Positions 42,550-53,584 are shown, counted from the stretch's first letter. The stretch: DNA of 64,000 nt from Heloderma charlesbogerti (GCA_026122225.1 JANEZZ010000987.1:372001-436000), one strand, 5' to 3'. Program-made: numbers and translations. The notes: generated by a model not told the origin, from the sequence alone.

Positions 42550-43345
42550 AACAAAATGAGACTTATTCCCAAGAAAATGTGTCTAGCATCGGAGCAACAG
42601 AAGAAAACGCCATTTTATTCTTGTAGTGAGTTTAACGTGAGAAACTGCACATGTTCAGAATAATTTTTTTTAATGATCCAGATAGGCAAACAATTTTGCA
42701 TTTGTTGTTTTTGTTTTGCTCTAATATATTAGGGATGCAGAGGCAGTTGCAAAGCTTAGAATGGAATTGGGGGAGAGAAGAGAAATGTTAGCTGTATGCC
42801 TCACAACGGAAACCATGCGCACAGCCATCTGAGCATTGAAATAATACACATGGTCATCCAACTCACCCATCCCATCAGAACAGTATGTCCATGTCTAAAA
42901 TGGCCTAGTGTCACTACTGCTTGAAGCCAATCCCCTCTGCCTAGAAAAGTCCCATTAAGGTGAGTATGACTAGCAAAAGAAATCTACCATTTGAGGAAGT
43001 CCAGTGAACAAAGGATAACCTCTCTAGGCATTTGTATAGCTTCATTGTTTCTGTAATGACCATTGATGGTGACTACTCTGCAGTGCTAGAATGTGCAGAT
43101 AACAATTACCAGCCAGGGTGGAGGCTGGGAATAGTATTCTGCACAAGTGTGAGAGGGTAAAGAGCATGGTGCTGCTGCTGTAGGACATCAAGGCACATGT
43201 CTTAAACTGGGGATCAGAGTAGTCAACCTTTGGTGCCTTGCTTCCTGGGCCACCAGGTCTCCATTTTCACTGACAGCTGGTCAAACTGAACTCTGGGCAT
43301 TGAGGGTTCAGCCATCTGAACCCCTTGAATTGGAACCGGGAACCT
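42550..43345. other. No recognisable feature
   Basis: Unique-looking; no exon supported. Confidence 0.4.
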
Positions 43346-43346
43346 A

Positions 43347-43420
43347 AGGCCTGGCGTGCTGTGGTCCATGGGGTCACGAAGAGTCGGACACGACTGAACG
43401 ACTGAACAACAACAACAACC
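43347..43420 (+). mobile_element. BovB LINE extreme 3' end
   Basis: GGCCTGGCGTGCTGTGGTCC ATGGGGTCACGAAGAGTCGG ACACGACTGAACGACTGAAC AACAACAAC is the BovB 3' terminus, as at 62449-62510. Only ~74 bases are present. Confidence 0.85.
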
Positions 43421-43489
43421 TACAGCTGTGGAGCCAGTGAAGTTGTTTCAAAATGAGCTTGTCCCTGTTAATGACCTGGCAATCACATT

Positions 43490-43600
43490 CATTTCATTCA
43501 TTTCATTCATTTATTATATTTCTATATCGCCCCATAGCCAAAGCTCTCTGGGCAGTTTACAAAAATTAAAAATAATGAAAAATAAATTATACAAAGTTTA
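43490..43600 (-). mobile_element. L2-like LINE 3' tail
   Basis: (ATTC)n at the left is followed by TTTCTATATCGCCCCATAGC CAAAGCTCTCTGGGCAG, the reverse complement of the conserved L2-like 3' block. Confidence 0.7.
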
Positions 43601-43604
43601 CATA

Positions 43605-44210
43605 AACACATATAAGGATGTTTTATACAAAGTTTACATAAAAACATTATACAAAATGTACATAAAAACATAAACAGGTAGCACACACAGACAGCATATA
43701 TCTAAAAACAATGTTTAAATAATTAACCAAAGAAAATCTAAGATATTCTGGACCAGCTGCAGTTTCTTTGCCATTGTAGCCCTTCAGAGGGGTGTTGTAA
43801 TGCTGATCTCTTCTGACGATAGACTAACTCCTGTCTTTAAGTTGGGAGGAGCAGATGGATATTTCGTGATGCACACTTCACTGCTTTGAGTGGTGAAATA
43901 TTCCAGGCATGCAATACTTAAATGGCTTTGGTTTCCTTGGAAAGATGTCATCGGAGGCTTATCAGTGTAACTGTATTTATTTACACGAATACAGATCGAG
44001 CATAGGTGGACTTCACAGCTTAAAACACTCCAACAGACCAATCTATGGTATCTGGCTCTTGAGAGGGGGAAAGGGGCCGTTTCACCAGCCCTGCTGAAAG
44101 ACCATCCCCATGTAAGCTTTTCATCCCTCAGCTGTCATCACCAGCAGCCATTCCAGCAGCAGACTATACAGAGGGAGATGAGAGGGGAAGTGGGGCCATT
44201 TCACCAGTCC
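43605..44210. other. No gene recognised; short internal duplications
   Basis: TATACAAAGTTTACATAAA recurs at 43590-43660. GGGGCCGTTTCACCAGCCCTGCTGAAA (44074-44100) recurs in altered form at 44191-44217. Confidence 0.4.
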
Positions 44211-44214
44211 TACT

Positions 44215-44335
44215 GAAAATCTACTTAATTTTTTCCTCTTCCCTCCCCATCCCCTTTTCCTTGTCTGTCGTGCCTTTTTAGATTGTAAGCCAGCAGTCAG
44301 GAGCTGTCTTGTTTTACTGATTGCATGTAAAATTG
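44215..44335 (+). repeat. LINE-3'UTR-like dispersed repeat (family F)
   Basis: TTTTTCCTCTTCCCTCCCCATCCCC followed by GATTGTAAGCCAGCAGTCAG GAGCTGTCTTG recurs in related form at 47300-47400 and 58690-58800. Class uncertain; a LINE 3' end is likely. Confidence 0.45.
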
Positions 44336-44355
44336 CATGTTTTATTGAGACTGAT

Positions 44356-44827
44356 GATATCTCTGTGTGAGGAGAGACTGCAGTTTTGAGAAGGACTGCT
44401 TTTTTGCCTGAGGAGCAAGATACAAACACACTCCCTGTGGAGCTGCGAATGGTCCCCACTCTCTCTACATTCAGGAAAGGGCTCAAGACACATCTTTTTA
44501 ACTTGGCTTTTTAAATCGTCACTATGGTTTTTAACGTTGTGTTCAGTGTTTTCCTATGTTTTTATTTGATTATGTTTTTTTTAAAATGTTTTGAACTTTT
44601 TGGAAACCCCTGTGGTGTATCCCAGAAAGGCAGTATAGAAATACAATAAATAAAATAATAAATAAATAAACACAACCAAAGACAGCTAAAATATACTTCT
44701 CCCATATTAGGTTTCTAGGGAGCCTGGTGGCACCCTCAGATGCTTTTACAAAGCCCGAACTCTGCTTTCTCTGTCTGTGTACTTCAGTCCTCCTCAAAAC
44801 CACAGTCTCTCCTCACACAGAGATATC
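44356..44827. repeat. Pair of inverted repeats flanking an L2 tail
   Basis: GATATCTCTGTGTGAGGAGA with GACTGCAGTTTTGAGAAGG (44356-44399) is the reverse complement, with a few mismatches, of 44785-44827. The arms are 43-44 bases and the spacer holds the L2 3' end at 44415-44675. Confidence 0.65.
44415..44675 (+). mobile_element. L2-like LINE 3' end with ORF2 C-terminus
   Basis: GTGGAGCTGCGAATGGTCCC then CAGGAAAGGGCTCAAGACAC reads ELRMV...FRKGLKTHLFNLAF, the L2 ORF2 C-terminus, followed by a UTR and an (AATAAATA)n tail. Confidence 0.75.
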
Positions 44828-45058
44828 TGGAATACATCATCCCCAGCAGGAAGGAGGGGGGAGGGGGGAGAAGACAGACACCCCCTTTCCCCCAAATGGC
44901 TCCCACCTTCCAGAACAGTCTCCAGATATTTCCTATTCATTGTGGGTCATTTGCCTGCAATTTCCCTAACAAAGGAGATACCAGGCGATTAAGGTAACCT
45001 CTTTTCTTAAGGCAATCTTTCTAGTTCCATTAAACCACTTCCCAAGGCACAGATATTA

Positions 45059-45060
<2 letters not shown>

Positions 45061-45097
<37 letters not shown>
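45061..45097. repeat. (AC)n microsatellite
   Basis: About 18 uninterrupted AC units. Confidence 0.95.
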
Positions 45098-45098
<1 letters not shown>

Positions 45099-45099
45099 C

Positions 45100-45550
45100 C
45101 TGTTAGGTTTCCAGTCCTCAGTATAAAACTGACCCCATAAAAGGCTGCTGTTTGCAATCCATATGGCTCAGGATAGTTGGAAGTGTGAAGGAGTACTTTG
45201 AGAATAAGTGCTGTATCTCATTTTCAACATGTCCCATTGTAACACCGTTCAGTGTGCATATCATTTGGAAGCAACAGAATATCATATTATCTCCTTTACG
45301 GTAACAGAAAAATTCATAGGCAGGTGGTTTGAAAACAAAATGTGTCCATTTATGAGAGTGGATTCCCTCCCCCTCCTGCTCCCTGATTTTCCAGCTGAAA
45401 ATGAAGTTTATGCTTTCTGCACAGCTCCTATGGGAATAATTATTCATCAATGTGCCTTTGTAATGTGCCATAGATAGATATATAGGTATATGCATGCTCG
45501 CGCGCGTGCGCACACACACAACCGCACGCGCACACACAGGCTGACTCCAG
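45100..45550. other. No gene recognised
   Basis: Unique-looking, with GATA and purine-pyrimidine alternating CG/CA tracts at 45474-45538 (GCGCGCGTGCGCACAC), a possible Z-DNA-forming stretch. Confidence 0.45.
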
Positions 45551-45551
45551 G

Positions 45552-45907
45552 TTTTTGTGGGCTTTTGAGCATGACACCCTCCATGGGCCGCTTCCCTCAG
45601 TGATGCTACCTTCTCACCGCCATGGTCCCCAGCTGCTCTTGCTCCCCCCCCCCTTTCTCATCACTGCTACCACTTGCTTGCTGGACAGGCAGAGAGCCAG
45701 GGAGAAAGCAGGCCGTGGCATCTCCTGTTCCCCCTCACCAGTCACCACCACCACCACCATTGTCTGGGCCAGAGTGAGAGGCAGGGGAACAAGCAGGGTG
45801 TGATGGAGAATAAGCAGATCAAGTCCAGGGGGCTCTTCTCAGTGGGCCCCTGCTGGGGTGTGGGCCCTCAGCAGGTGCCCAACTGTGCTTGCCCATGATG
45901 GGGCCCT

Positions 45908-45912
<5 letters not shown>
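45552..45912 (-). repeat. Unclassified dispersed repeat (family D), copy 2
   Basis: The reverse complement carries the family-D blocks in the same order as 37463-37815 (CAGGGGCCCACTGAGA, CCCCCTGGACTTGATC, CACTCTGGCCCAGACA, AGCAAGAGCAGCTGGGGACC, GGTGAGAAGGTAG). A (CA)n run abuts its right edge. Confidence 0.65.

Positions 45913-45948
<36 letters not shown>
45909..45948. repeat. (CA)n microsatellite
   Basis: About 20 CA units. Confidence 0.95.
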
Positions 45949-45949
<1 letters not shown>

Positions 45950-45950
<1 letters not shown>

Positions 45951-47058
45951 CAATTTGTCCTTGGAGTTGTGCAGAAGAGAGGATTCCTAGTGCAGAGCAG
46001 CTTTCTTTGAATCTAAGGAATTATGAAGTAAACAAAAGAAGACATATTAATTCCAAATGCCTATAGCAAAGTGGACAAGGAAGCCATACATATTTATGCT
46101 TTCCTTTATTATATGTATATATGATTGTGTGTATCCATACATATACATTTGTTCAAAGGGATCCAAACTCTGTGAAAGAAGACACTGGAATGTAAACCTT
46201 ATGAGAAAAATCTCTAGATGAAATGAGTTTTGTAAAAATAGATATTACAAAAATGGAAAGGTATTGTCCAGTCTTCTCTTCAGCTCAGGCAATTGGTAGT
46301 AGCAGCTGTATCATTTCTTCCTTGCTGTCTTTTAAGATCAATGACACAGACCTGCATATTTTATTTTTAAATTTCAAAGGCTCCCTGTATTTCATTTCTC
46401 CAAAGGAAAGAGATCTACAGAATGCCTTGGACATCTTACAAGTATATATCAATAAAAAATAAATTGCACCTGAATGCTGGCAAAATTCAAAACCATATGC
46501 TCAGGGACTTGTTCCATTCACTCATAATTAAATTTTTACAAATTGATTAAAAAAATAATAATCTTGTACTTTAGTGGTGCATATATTTCTTTTTAGACCA
46601 AGCAAATGGCTCCAAGAACATTGGTGTTTGATTCATTTCGGAGAACAATGAGGGATTCTTTTACAAAGCACAAACTCAAACCTAAATTAACTCATCTGAA
46701 CATCAGTGTGTGTGTGTGTGTGTGTGCGCGTGCATGCAAATATATATGGAAATATATATGCATGCCCTGGGACTGGAGAGCAGAAGGGAAGGCTCCTGCT
46801 CACGGAGAGGCTGCACTCTCTGCTTCCCAGGAATAACAGCAAGCCAAGGGGGAGATCAGCTGGCCCATCTATCGACAAGAGAAGGAGCAGTTGCAGGCAT
46901 CTCAATTCCCGCTCCCTGCCAGAAAGAACCCCCTTCATGGATCACTGCCTTCATCTCTAGCTGACAGTTATCCTGCTAGGCTTGCAGAAGTAAAGGGAAA
47001 GAACTCTTCCATCAGCTAAAGAAACAAGAGCCGCCAATTGCTATTCAAGCAAGAACAA
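45950..47058. other. No gene recognised
   Basis: Contains a (TG)n run at 46705-46727 followed by an ATATATGGAAATATATATG palindrome (46740-46760). No exon supported. Confidence 0.45.
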
Positions 47059-47059
47059 G

Positions 47060-47215
47060 GGCTGGACGCGCCTGATCTTGTCTGATCTCAGAAGTTAAGC
47101 AGGGTCAGCCCTGGTTAGTACTTGGATGGGAGATGGCCTGGGAATCTGGCTTCCTGCATTTAGCAGGGGGTTGGACTTGATGGTCTTGTAGGTCCCTTCC
47201 AACCCTATGATTCTA
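47060..47215 (+). mobile_element. 5S rRNA-derived SINE with CR1-type 3' end
   Basis: The head GCCTGATCTTGTCTGATCTC AGAAGTTAAGCAGGGTC then GGTTAGTACTTGGATGGGAG is close to 5S rRNA (47060-47146). The tail (47160-47214) GCAGGGGGTTGGACTTGATG, GTCTTGTAGGTCCC and TTCCAACCCTATGATTCT is the CR1 3' terminus rather than the 3' module seen in the copies at 20728 and 32041. It is a chimeric SINE or a fused pair. Confidence 0.8.
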
Positions 47216-47299
47216 ACACCAGCAAGAGAAGCTCAGTCTGGCCTGGTGCACTTAAATACCAATGTATAGTTTACCACCTTCTTCTGGCCTTGAAAGATT

Positions 47300-47400
47300 A
47301 ATTTTCCTCCTCTTCCTTTCCCCTCCACTTTCCTTCCCTTGTGTGTCTTGTCTATTTAGTTTGTTAGCCTGATGGCAGGGCCTGCCTCTTTTCTGATTGA
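47300..47400 (+). repeat. LINE-3'UTR-like dispersed repeat (family F)
   Basis: TTTTCCTCCTCTTCCTTTCC, GTGTCTTGTCTATTTAG and GTTAGCCTGATGGCAGGGCC match the order of 44215-44335. A (GC)n(CA)n run follows at 47408-47433. Confidence 0.45.
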
Positions 47401-47754
47401 TGTGAGCTGCGCGCGCACACACACACACACACCAGGGCTGAGCCAAGCACTTCCCTCATTTGATGATTTTCAACATTCCTTGCAAGAACATTCACCTGTT
47501 CCTTTACATTGCCTTCCACTGCTCTCTCAACTGACTCAAATTGCCCACAGTGATGTTATCACATAGGCAAATCTGATTGGCTGTATGGTGCTGCGATGTT
47601 ATCCCATTCACTGTGTGATCCCTGGTTGGGTGAGATCACCCTTGTTACCAATAGAGGCATTCAAAGGCATTCTTATATAGCCAAGTCCTCTTGACATCAT
47701 CCAGTTGACTGTGTGATCCCTACATGGCACTGAAATGAAGAGGGGGAATGTGAA

Positions 47755-47895
47755 TATTTATTTATTTATTTATTTCATTTCTATACCACCCAATAGCCGA
47801 AGCTCTCTGGGCGGTTCACAAAAATTAAATCCAAGCAACACACAATAAAACAATTTAAAATATACAGAACATTAAAACCACAATATAACAATACA
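47755..47895 (-). mobile_element. L2-like LINE 3' tail
   Basis: (TATT)n then TTTCTATACCACCCAATAGC CGAAGCTCTCTGGGCGG TTCAC, followed by AT-rich UTR sequence. It is the reverse complement of the tail at 14240-14330. Confidence 0.8.
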
Positions 47896-48427
47896 ACCAC
47901 AAAATGGTTGTGGGTTCCCCCCACAAAAAAACACAAAATGTTTTTTGGGGGGAATATTTCCACCACACCAAAGTTGCTATTTACAACCTAAAAATTTAAA
48001 GTGGACGATATTCAGCATAGCTGTAGTATAAACACAAAAATGTTTCTGTGCAACTTATGCTACCCAACCAGATGGCCAAATAAAAGTGCATCCAGAAGGA
48101 CAGGAAGCTGGTAGCAACTGCCAATCCATCCAGTGCTTCCTGATGAAGGTAACATGTTTTCCATAACAAACATGTTGTACATCAGGGGTGAGCAGAAGGT
48201 GGATCTGAATCTCCTGGTAGTTCTCTTGGTGATTTTTGACAGATCAACATGAATTTCTGACTCCCAATTCTTTAACAATAGCAACAATACAGTAATTCCC
48301 CATCATCACCAGCCCAAATTATGCTGCAGAAATGAAGAAAACTTGAAGAAACCAGGAGTGGATCTTGAGCTCTGTTCAGTTCTGGTACTCAGAACACATT
48401 CCTGGGCTCAATACTCTTTTATTTTAG

Positions 48428-48483
48428 GAATCCAACTAAAATCCTACTTAGAGTAGACCCATTGAAATGAATGGAACTTGAGA
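48428..48483. repeat. Palindromic MITE fragment
   Basis: ATCCTACTTAGAGTAGACCC then ATTGAAATGAATGGAACTTG is one arm and centre of the type at 27174-27250. Confidence 0.5.
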
Positions 48484-49555
48484 CAATGTGTATACTTTTT
48501 GCACCAGGCATTGGGTGGTGGATCTCGGGGTTGAAGTTAAAAAACCAAGTAGATCCTGCAAGCCTGAAGTCTGCCCATCCATATAATTGTACATCATGTA
48601 TATTACAGGTGTCAATATCTTTCCCCTTGGAAAAGGTAGAATTAAGCTTTGAAGAGAAGATGGATCAATTTGGATGGGCAGAGACATTGCAGGTTTGGTG
48701 ACCAAGCACTTTCAGGGAAAATAATTTGTGACAGAACAAGAAAATCAAAGCTACCCTTTTTATGTCCATTCAGACTCACTGCCTTTCTACATTGTTAAGT
48801 ATGGTTAATGTATTTGTACTGAAGGGTTTATAAGAGCAAAGACCAATACATGAATAACTTTTATTCCTGGAATATTACTATGAGACATATACTCCCAAGG
48901 CAATGCAAAGGTGAGTTTACAACTCTTCCCAACATTTCTGAGATCTTTACACATACCTCAGGAATAATGTGAAGTTACGCTTCCAGAAGATACTGCAAAA
49001 GACACAAGGGTGAAATCCTGAAGGAGAACTTTATGGCTAGTAACATTTGCCATTATGACTGCCAACGGAAAAGTCACAGCAGCTTATGATTCAATGTAGG
49101 AACTGATCACCACAGGAGTCAGGGCAAAGATTCTACTGCAATATAACTGTGGTATAAAACATCATACATCAATAGACAAAAGGCAGGATTTCCCCCCTCT
49201 GCATAACACCACAGTATAACTGATTGAGTAGAATTTGGGGAAATGTTTTGTTCATTGCTTTATCTGGCCTCTCTCTCGAAGCATCAGTTATAGGTGCAGC
49301 GAGACAGATATTGAACTTGTAAAAATGATCTTGCCTCACGCTGCAAAACAAAACTAATTTAGAGGTCTAGGAAAGAAACGTGTGTGAACTCACTGGTGCT
49401 GTGAAAGAAAAGAGCAATTTCCAAATGGCGTACACACGCCCCTCCCCAAGTGAGATGCTGACACCCTGATACTGGGTATAAGCCTGGTCAAATATATTTT
49501 GGGGACTGAGATGAAACATTCAAAATGACCTCCCCTTCCTGCTGATTACTTTGGG

Positions 49556-49625
49556 ACACAATTACTGGGAAATTCTTTTGTGCAAGCCCCACTTAAATGA
49601 ACAGGAGCTACTCAAGAGTATTTGC
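49556..49625. repeat. Palindromic MITE, family A (diverged)
   Basis: GTGCAAGCCCCACTTAAATG and AGCTACTCAAGAGTA retain only the centre and part of one arm. Confidence 0.3.
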
Positions 49626-50326
49626 CAGAGCTAGCTGAAATGCCCCCTTCATTTTGCTACGCCATTTGCAGGCAGTGAAAAGAGGGTGCATTTAAGAGAA
49701 AGGATAGGCAAAATAGGATGGCATAGCAGTGGCAGTGGTGTGTACCATTTCAGGCCATAGATCCTGTCAGTGCCTTGCTCCACTCAGTTGTGGCAACAGC
49801 TTCACATCACTGGGTTGGTTTCACATCACTGGGTTGTGCTGTGGCTGTGGCTGCAAGGTTCTACTATGGGTCAGATTTTTTAGCAGGGGCCTGGGTAGGT
49901 TAGGGTTCACAGGTAAACCAGATGGGAATAGGTCAGCATCACAGAAAGCTCTAAGTGGTGCTGGGGCTTGTTACATGATGTGGTCTAGTTAGACCCATGT
50001 ACAACCTTGCACACGGTCTAGTGAGACTCACACACATGCTTATAAGTAATCTTTAGACATTGGCAATAGAGTGTCTATGGCTAAGAAGGCGATTCCCACC
50101 CAAAAAGATTCACACTCAGATACTGTTGGAGAGGATAACACCACAATGGCACATTTATTGGGGTTTACAAAGATTCAAATGCACAAGCTAGTTTGGGGAA
50201 TTAGCTGAGCAAACGGATTTAATACTTAAGACCAATTGGGGATTCTCCAGCCTTCACCAAGTTAGGAGTCTTCCTGAAGCCTGGAAGCCCCCCGCCCCAC
50301 ACACACACACGGGGTGAAATGTGGGG

Positions 50327-50664
50327 GGCTGCAGTGGCTTATTGGTTAAGACGCTGAACTGCAGACTGGAAGGTCGGCAGGTCAGCAGTTCGAGACCCGA
50401 GTGCCACGTGACGGAGTGAGCTCCCGTCTTCAGTCCCAGCTCCTGCCAACCTAGCAGTTCGAAAGCAAGAAATTGCAAGTAGATAAATAGGTACCGCCTC
50501 GGCAGGAAAGGTAACAGCGTTCCGTGCACCTCGGTGTTCAGTCATGCTGGCCACATGACCACAGAAGCGTCTTCGGACAGCGCTGGCTCTTCGGCTTAGA
50601 AACGGGGATGAGCACCGCACCCTAGAGTCGGACACGACTGGTTGGGGACACCTTTACCTTTTTA
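50327..50664 (+). mobile_element. Sauria SINE (copy 2)
   Basis: The head GCAGTGGCTTATTGGTTAAG (box A) and GTTCGAGACC (box B, 50388-50397) are well preserved. The body is colinear with copy 1, including AATAGGTACCGCCTCGG and GCCACATGACCACAGAAGCG. The tail AGAGTCGGACACGACTGG is shared with BovB and is followed by TTTACC. Confidence 0.94.
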
Positions 50665-50845
50665 CAATTTCTACAGACAATGTCTGAAAGCAACATATCT
50701 TTCCTTGGGGCAAAGCCCTTTCCTGCAGACAGGAGCTAGTGTGCATTGCAATTCCTGGTCTCAGGTGAAGAGGAAGGAAAGCAGAGAGCTTTGACAGGGG
50801 AGGCAAAGCACCCACTGTTGGCACCTTGCTCTGGCAAGCAAGGAG

Positions 50846-50996
50846 GTCAGTGATTTCAGCAAGGAGCCTTTCCTCTGGGAGGAGAGACGAGTCTGGAGTG
50901 ATTTCAGCAGCAGTGTGGCACCTTACCTCTGCAGGGCTGAGGCACCCAGTGATTTCAGCAGCATGGCCCTCCACCTCTGGGAAGAGGGGGACTATA
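50846..50996. repeat. ~50-bp imperfect tandem repeat, about three units
   Basis: AGTGATTTCAGCA occurs at about 50849, 50898 and 50948, each followed by GCC/GTG and CCTCTGGGA/CTCTGCAGG-type words. Confidence 0.6.
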
Positions 50997-50999
50997 AGA

Positions 51000-51594
51000 A
51001 GCCTCATGTTGGGGCAGTCCTGAGTCCCCTCTTCAGAGAAAGGCAGTGGCATCGCAACTCTGATGAGCCAGGTACTGCTCATTGGCACTGGAAATGGCCA
51101 TGCTTGCTATAGGAGAAAGACTGAGTTGGCCTCCCATCCCGTATAACAAAAGAGGGTGCTTGAGGATGATGGCTGTACTTGCCAAAAACAAAAGTCCTAC
51201 TTACTATCTCTTATTCAGTTAACAAAAGATGACCGTGCATCTTAATGACTGTCTTAAAGACAGGTGTCAAGGCTGGAGTTCAACTATGGGAGCATACTGC
51301 AGGTGGTTGACCAGGTAACTTACCAGATATTACTCTTGCTACCCAGCAAATTCACGTTTTGCTGAATTTTTACCCCTGCCTTTGCCTTTGGGGAATGCAT
51401 TTTAAGCAGTCCATTAGAAACTGAATTGTTTGATCTAGTCTTGCATGTTGCTCTCAACCCCATTCCTGTACCTTTCTCCCACCTTTGCTGAGGCTAGGGA
51501 TGAAGACGTCTGGCTTTTTGGCTGTCTCAAAATGGAGTCAGTACTGTTCACTTAAAAGAGAGCTACTTTATAACAGGCTGGAGGTTAGAAGACA
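51000..51594. other. No recognisable feature
   Basis: Unique-looking; no exon supported. Confidence 0.4.
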
Positions 51595-52370
51595 TGAACG
51601 TCAGAAGAGCCCTGCTGGATCAGACCAAGGGTCCACCTAGACGAGCATTTTGTTCACACAGTGGCCAACCAACTGCCCACGGGAAACCCACAAGTGGGTC
51701 ATGAGTGCAACAGCAGCCTCCTGACTCAGGTTAGGCCTCAGGTTAGGGTTAGGGTTGGTAAAACCTGGGTCCCTGTGCAGGAAGAGGAGCTTCTGGAAAG
51801 CCTAACCTGGGCAGACAGACTGAGTGGTCAACCAGGATGGCTTGCGTACTGTCTTTGAATATACCATGTGAATGGGAAGATGTTTCAGTTTCATTTGAGG
51901 GTTAGGATTAAGCTTCCAGTTAGGGTCGGGAAAACCTGGCTCCCTGGGCAAGAACAGGGGCCTTGGTAAAGCCTAGTTTGGGCAGACAGATTGAGTGGTG
52001 GTCAACCAGGACAGCTTGCATACTGTCGTTTAGTATACTGTGTGGATGGGGAGATGTTTCAGTTTAATGTGAGGGTTAGGTTTAAGCCTAAGGTTAGGTT
52101 TTGGGCTGGTAAACCTGAGTCCCTGTGCAGGAGCAGGAGCTTTCAGAAAGTGTAACTTGTGCATAAAGATGGAGTTGTCAACCGGGATGGCTTGCATACT
52201 GTCTTTGCATATACCTTGTGGATGGGAAAATGTTTCATTTCACTTGAGTTTAGGTTGGAGCCTCAGTTTAATGTTATGGTTACACATAGCTACTGGTGTA
52301 TATAGGCATATTTCCTCTGATACTGAATGTAGGATGTAGCCATCAGGCCTAGTGGCCATTTTTGTTTCAA
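51595..52370 (+). mobile_element. Dispersed repeat (LINE-like, family G) interrupted by a tandem array
   Basis: The left part 51595-51725 (AGAAGAGCCCTGCTGGATCA GACCAAGGG, TTCACACAGTGGCCAACCA) and the right part 52282-52370 (GCTACTGGTGTATATAGGCA, CCTCTGATACTGAATGTAGG) are the two halves of the repeat found intact at 58372-58590. The ~173-bp tandem repeat lies between them. Confidence 0.65.
51730..52281. repeat. ~173-bp-period tandem repeat, ~3.2 units
   Basis: Units begin GTTAGG at 51730, 51901, 52075 and about 52248. Each contains an AAACCTGRGTCCCTG-type word, GGGCAGACAGA, GTCAACCAGGATGGCTTGC, ATACTGTC, TATACC and GATGTTTCAGTTT. The first unit holds GGTTAGGGTTAGGGTTGG, which resembles the telomere repeat but is part of the unit. 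Confidence 0.8.
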
Positions 52371-52371
52371 C

Positions 52372-53210
52372 CATTTCTAACAAATTGCTCCAACAAGGAG
52401 CAGATCAAGATTGGGCCTGAAGAAGGAGTTTGGCGTTATCTACGCTGGTTATTTCTGCCACCATTCTCACTCAGGCTTTGTCTATTAAAGGGGTCTGGTC
52501 TGTCTTTTCAATCTGAAGCTGCAACAACATGGGAGTGGCTGTCGCATGTGGTTATTGTCACAGAGTCATCAGAGTCCAAAGATGGGAATGTGACCTCCTC
52601 AGGATGTTGAGATGCCATCCCCTGTGATCTTCCTTGGGAACTAGGTCCTGGGGAGGTGGAAGCCTCATGACACCTTTCTGTGACCAACTCATCTCCCTGC
52701 ACTTTTAACTTTGGATCCTTTTCTACTGAGGACAAGGAATCAGGGTCCTCCGGGAATGAGGGCTTAGAGTTCTGGTCAATGACATGATGTACAGAGAGTG
52801 CTTCCTAGCATCGGCCATTTTTCCTCTCAGAAATTATCGGGGAACAATGTTGCATGATGATGTAATATTGTCCCCAGCTGTTTCCTGGTAGAAAATGGTG
52901 ATGGCCAGCCAGTGGGAAGAGCTCTTTTTGCTCTTGCCACTGCAAAACTGTTTTTCAGTAGTATACATGGCAAAGATAGCTGAGCAATTTTATCCTCCTT
53001 CTCCCCCCACCCCCAGAATGGTCTTGACTGATGTCCTGTTTACAGGAGGTTGGGCTGGGACAGGAAATAATAGTCTGAAGTTGAACCCCCCCAATTCAGA
53101 CAAGGAGCAAGGTCAAGTCCTGGAATGTCTTATGGTTATGGTTGTTTGTTTTTGAGATTGTTTGTTTGAAGTTGCTTTAGATATATGTTTCTTTTGTGTA
53201 TATTGTCTAT
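52372..53210. other. No gene recognised
   Basis: A minus frame at 52508-52735 is serine- and glutamate-rich with no domain. LTR-like origin is possible but unproven. Confidence 0.35.
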
Positions 53211-53212
53211 TC

Positions 53213-53451
53213 ATATTTATTTATTTATAGCATTTATACCCCGCCTTTTTTCCTCTTGCAAGGAACCCAAGGCGGCTTACATTATCCTCCTCCTCTCCAT
53301 TTCATCCTCACAACAACAACCCTGTGAGGTGGGTTGGGCTGAGAGTCTGTGACTGGCCCAAAGTCACCCAGTGAGCTTCCATGGCCAAGTGGGGACTAGA
53401 ACCCGGATCTCCCAGCTCCTAGTCCAACACTCTTGCCACTACACCACACTG
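53213..53451 (-). mobile_element. tRNA/CORE-SINE (MIR-like)
   Basis: The reverse-complement copy starts with the TATTTATTTATTTATAGC tail, then GCAAGGAACCCAAGGCGGCT, CTGGCCCAAAGTCACCCAGT and GGACTAGAACCCGGATC. It is nearly identical in layout to 17475-17721. Confidence 0.87.
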
Positions 53452-53454
53452 TGT

Positions 53455-53582
53455 TTTTATGTAAATGGTTTTTAATCTCTGCATATTGTATTTGTAATGT
53501 TTTTAATCTTTGTAAACCGCCCAGAGAGCTCCAGCTATTGGGCGGTATAGAAATGTAGATGGTGATGATGATGATGATGATG
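53455..53582 (+). mobile_element. L2-like LINE 3' tail with (GAT)n
   Basis: TTGTAAACCGCCCAGAGAGC then TCCAGCTATTGGGCGGTATA GAAATG is the conserved L2-like end. The tail has become (GATGAT)n at 53558-53582. Confidence 0.8.
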
Positions 53583-53584
53583 TC

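Larger units (their letters stand above)
47900..50320. other. No gene recognised
   Basis: About 2.4 kb without supported exons. Short palindromic MITE remnants are listed separately. GGTTTCACATCACTGGGTTG is tandemly duplicated near 49803-49835. Confidence 0.45.

Noticed and set aside
47060..47146. Functional 5S rRNA gene
   Set aside because: Diverged from 5S rRNA, lacks a clean 3' end and T-run terminator, and continues into a CR1-type tail; a SINE explains it.
51741..51757. Interstitial telomere repeat
   Set aside because: Only about 2.5 TTAGGG units, explained as part of the 173-bp tandem repeat unit.
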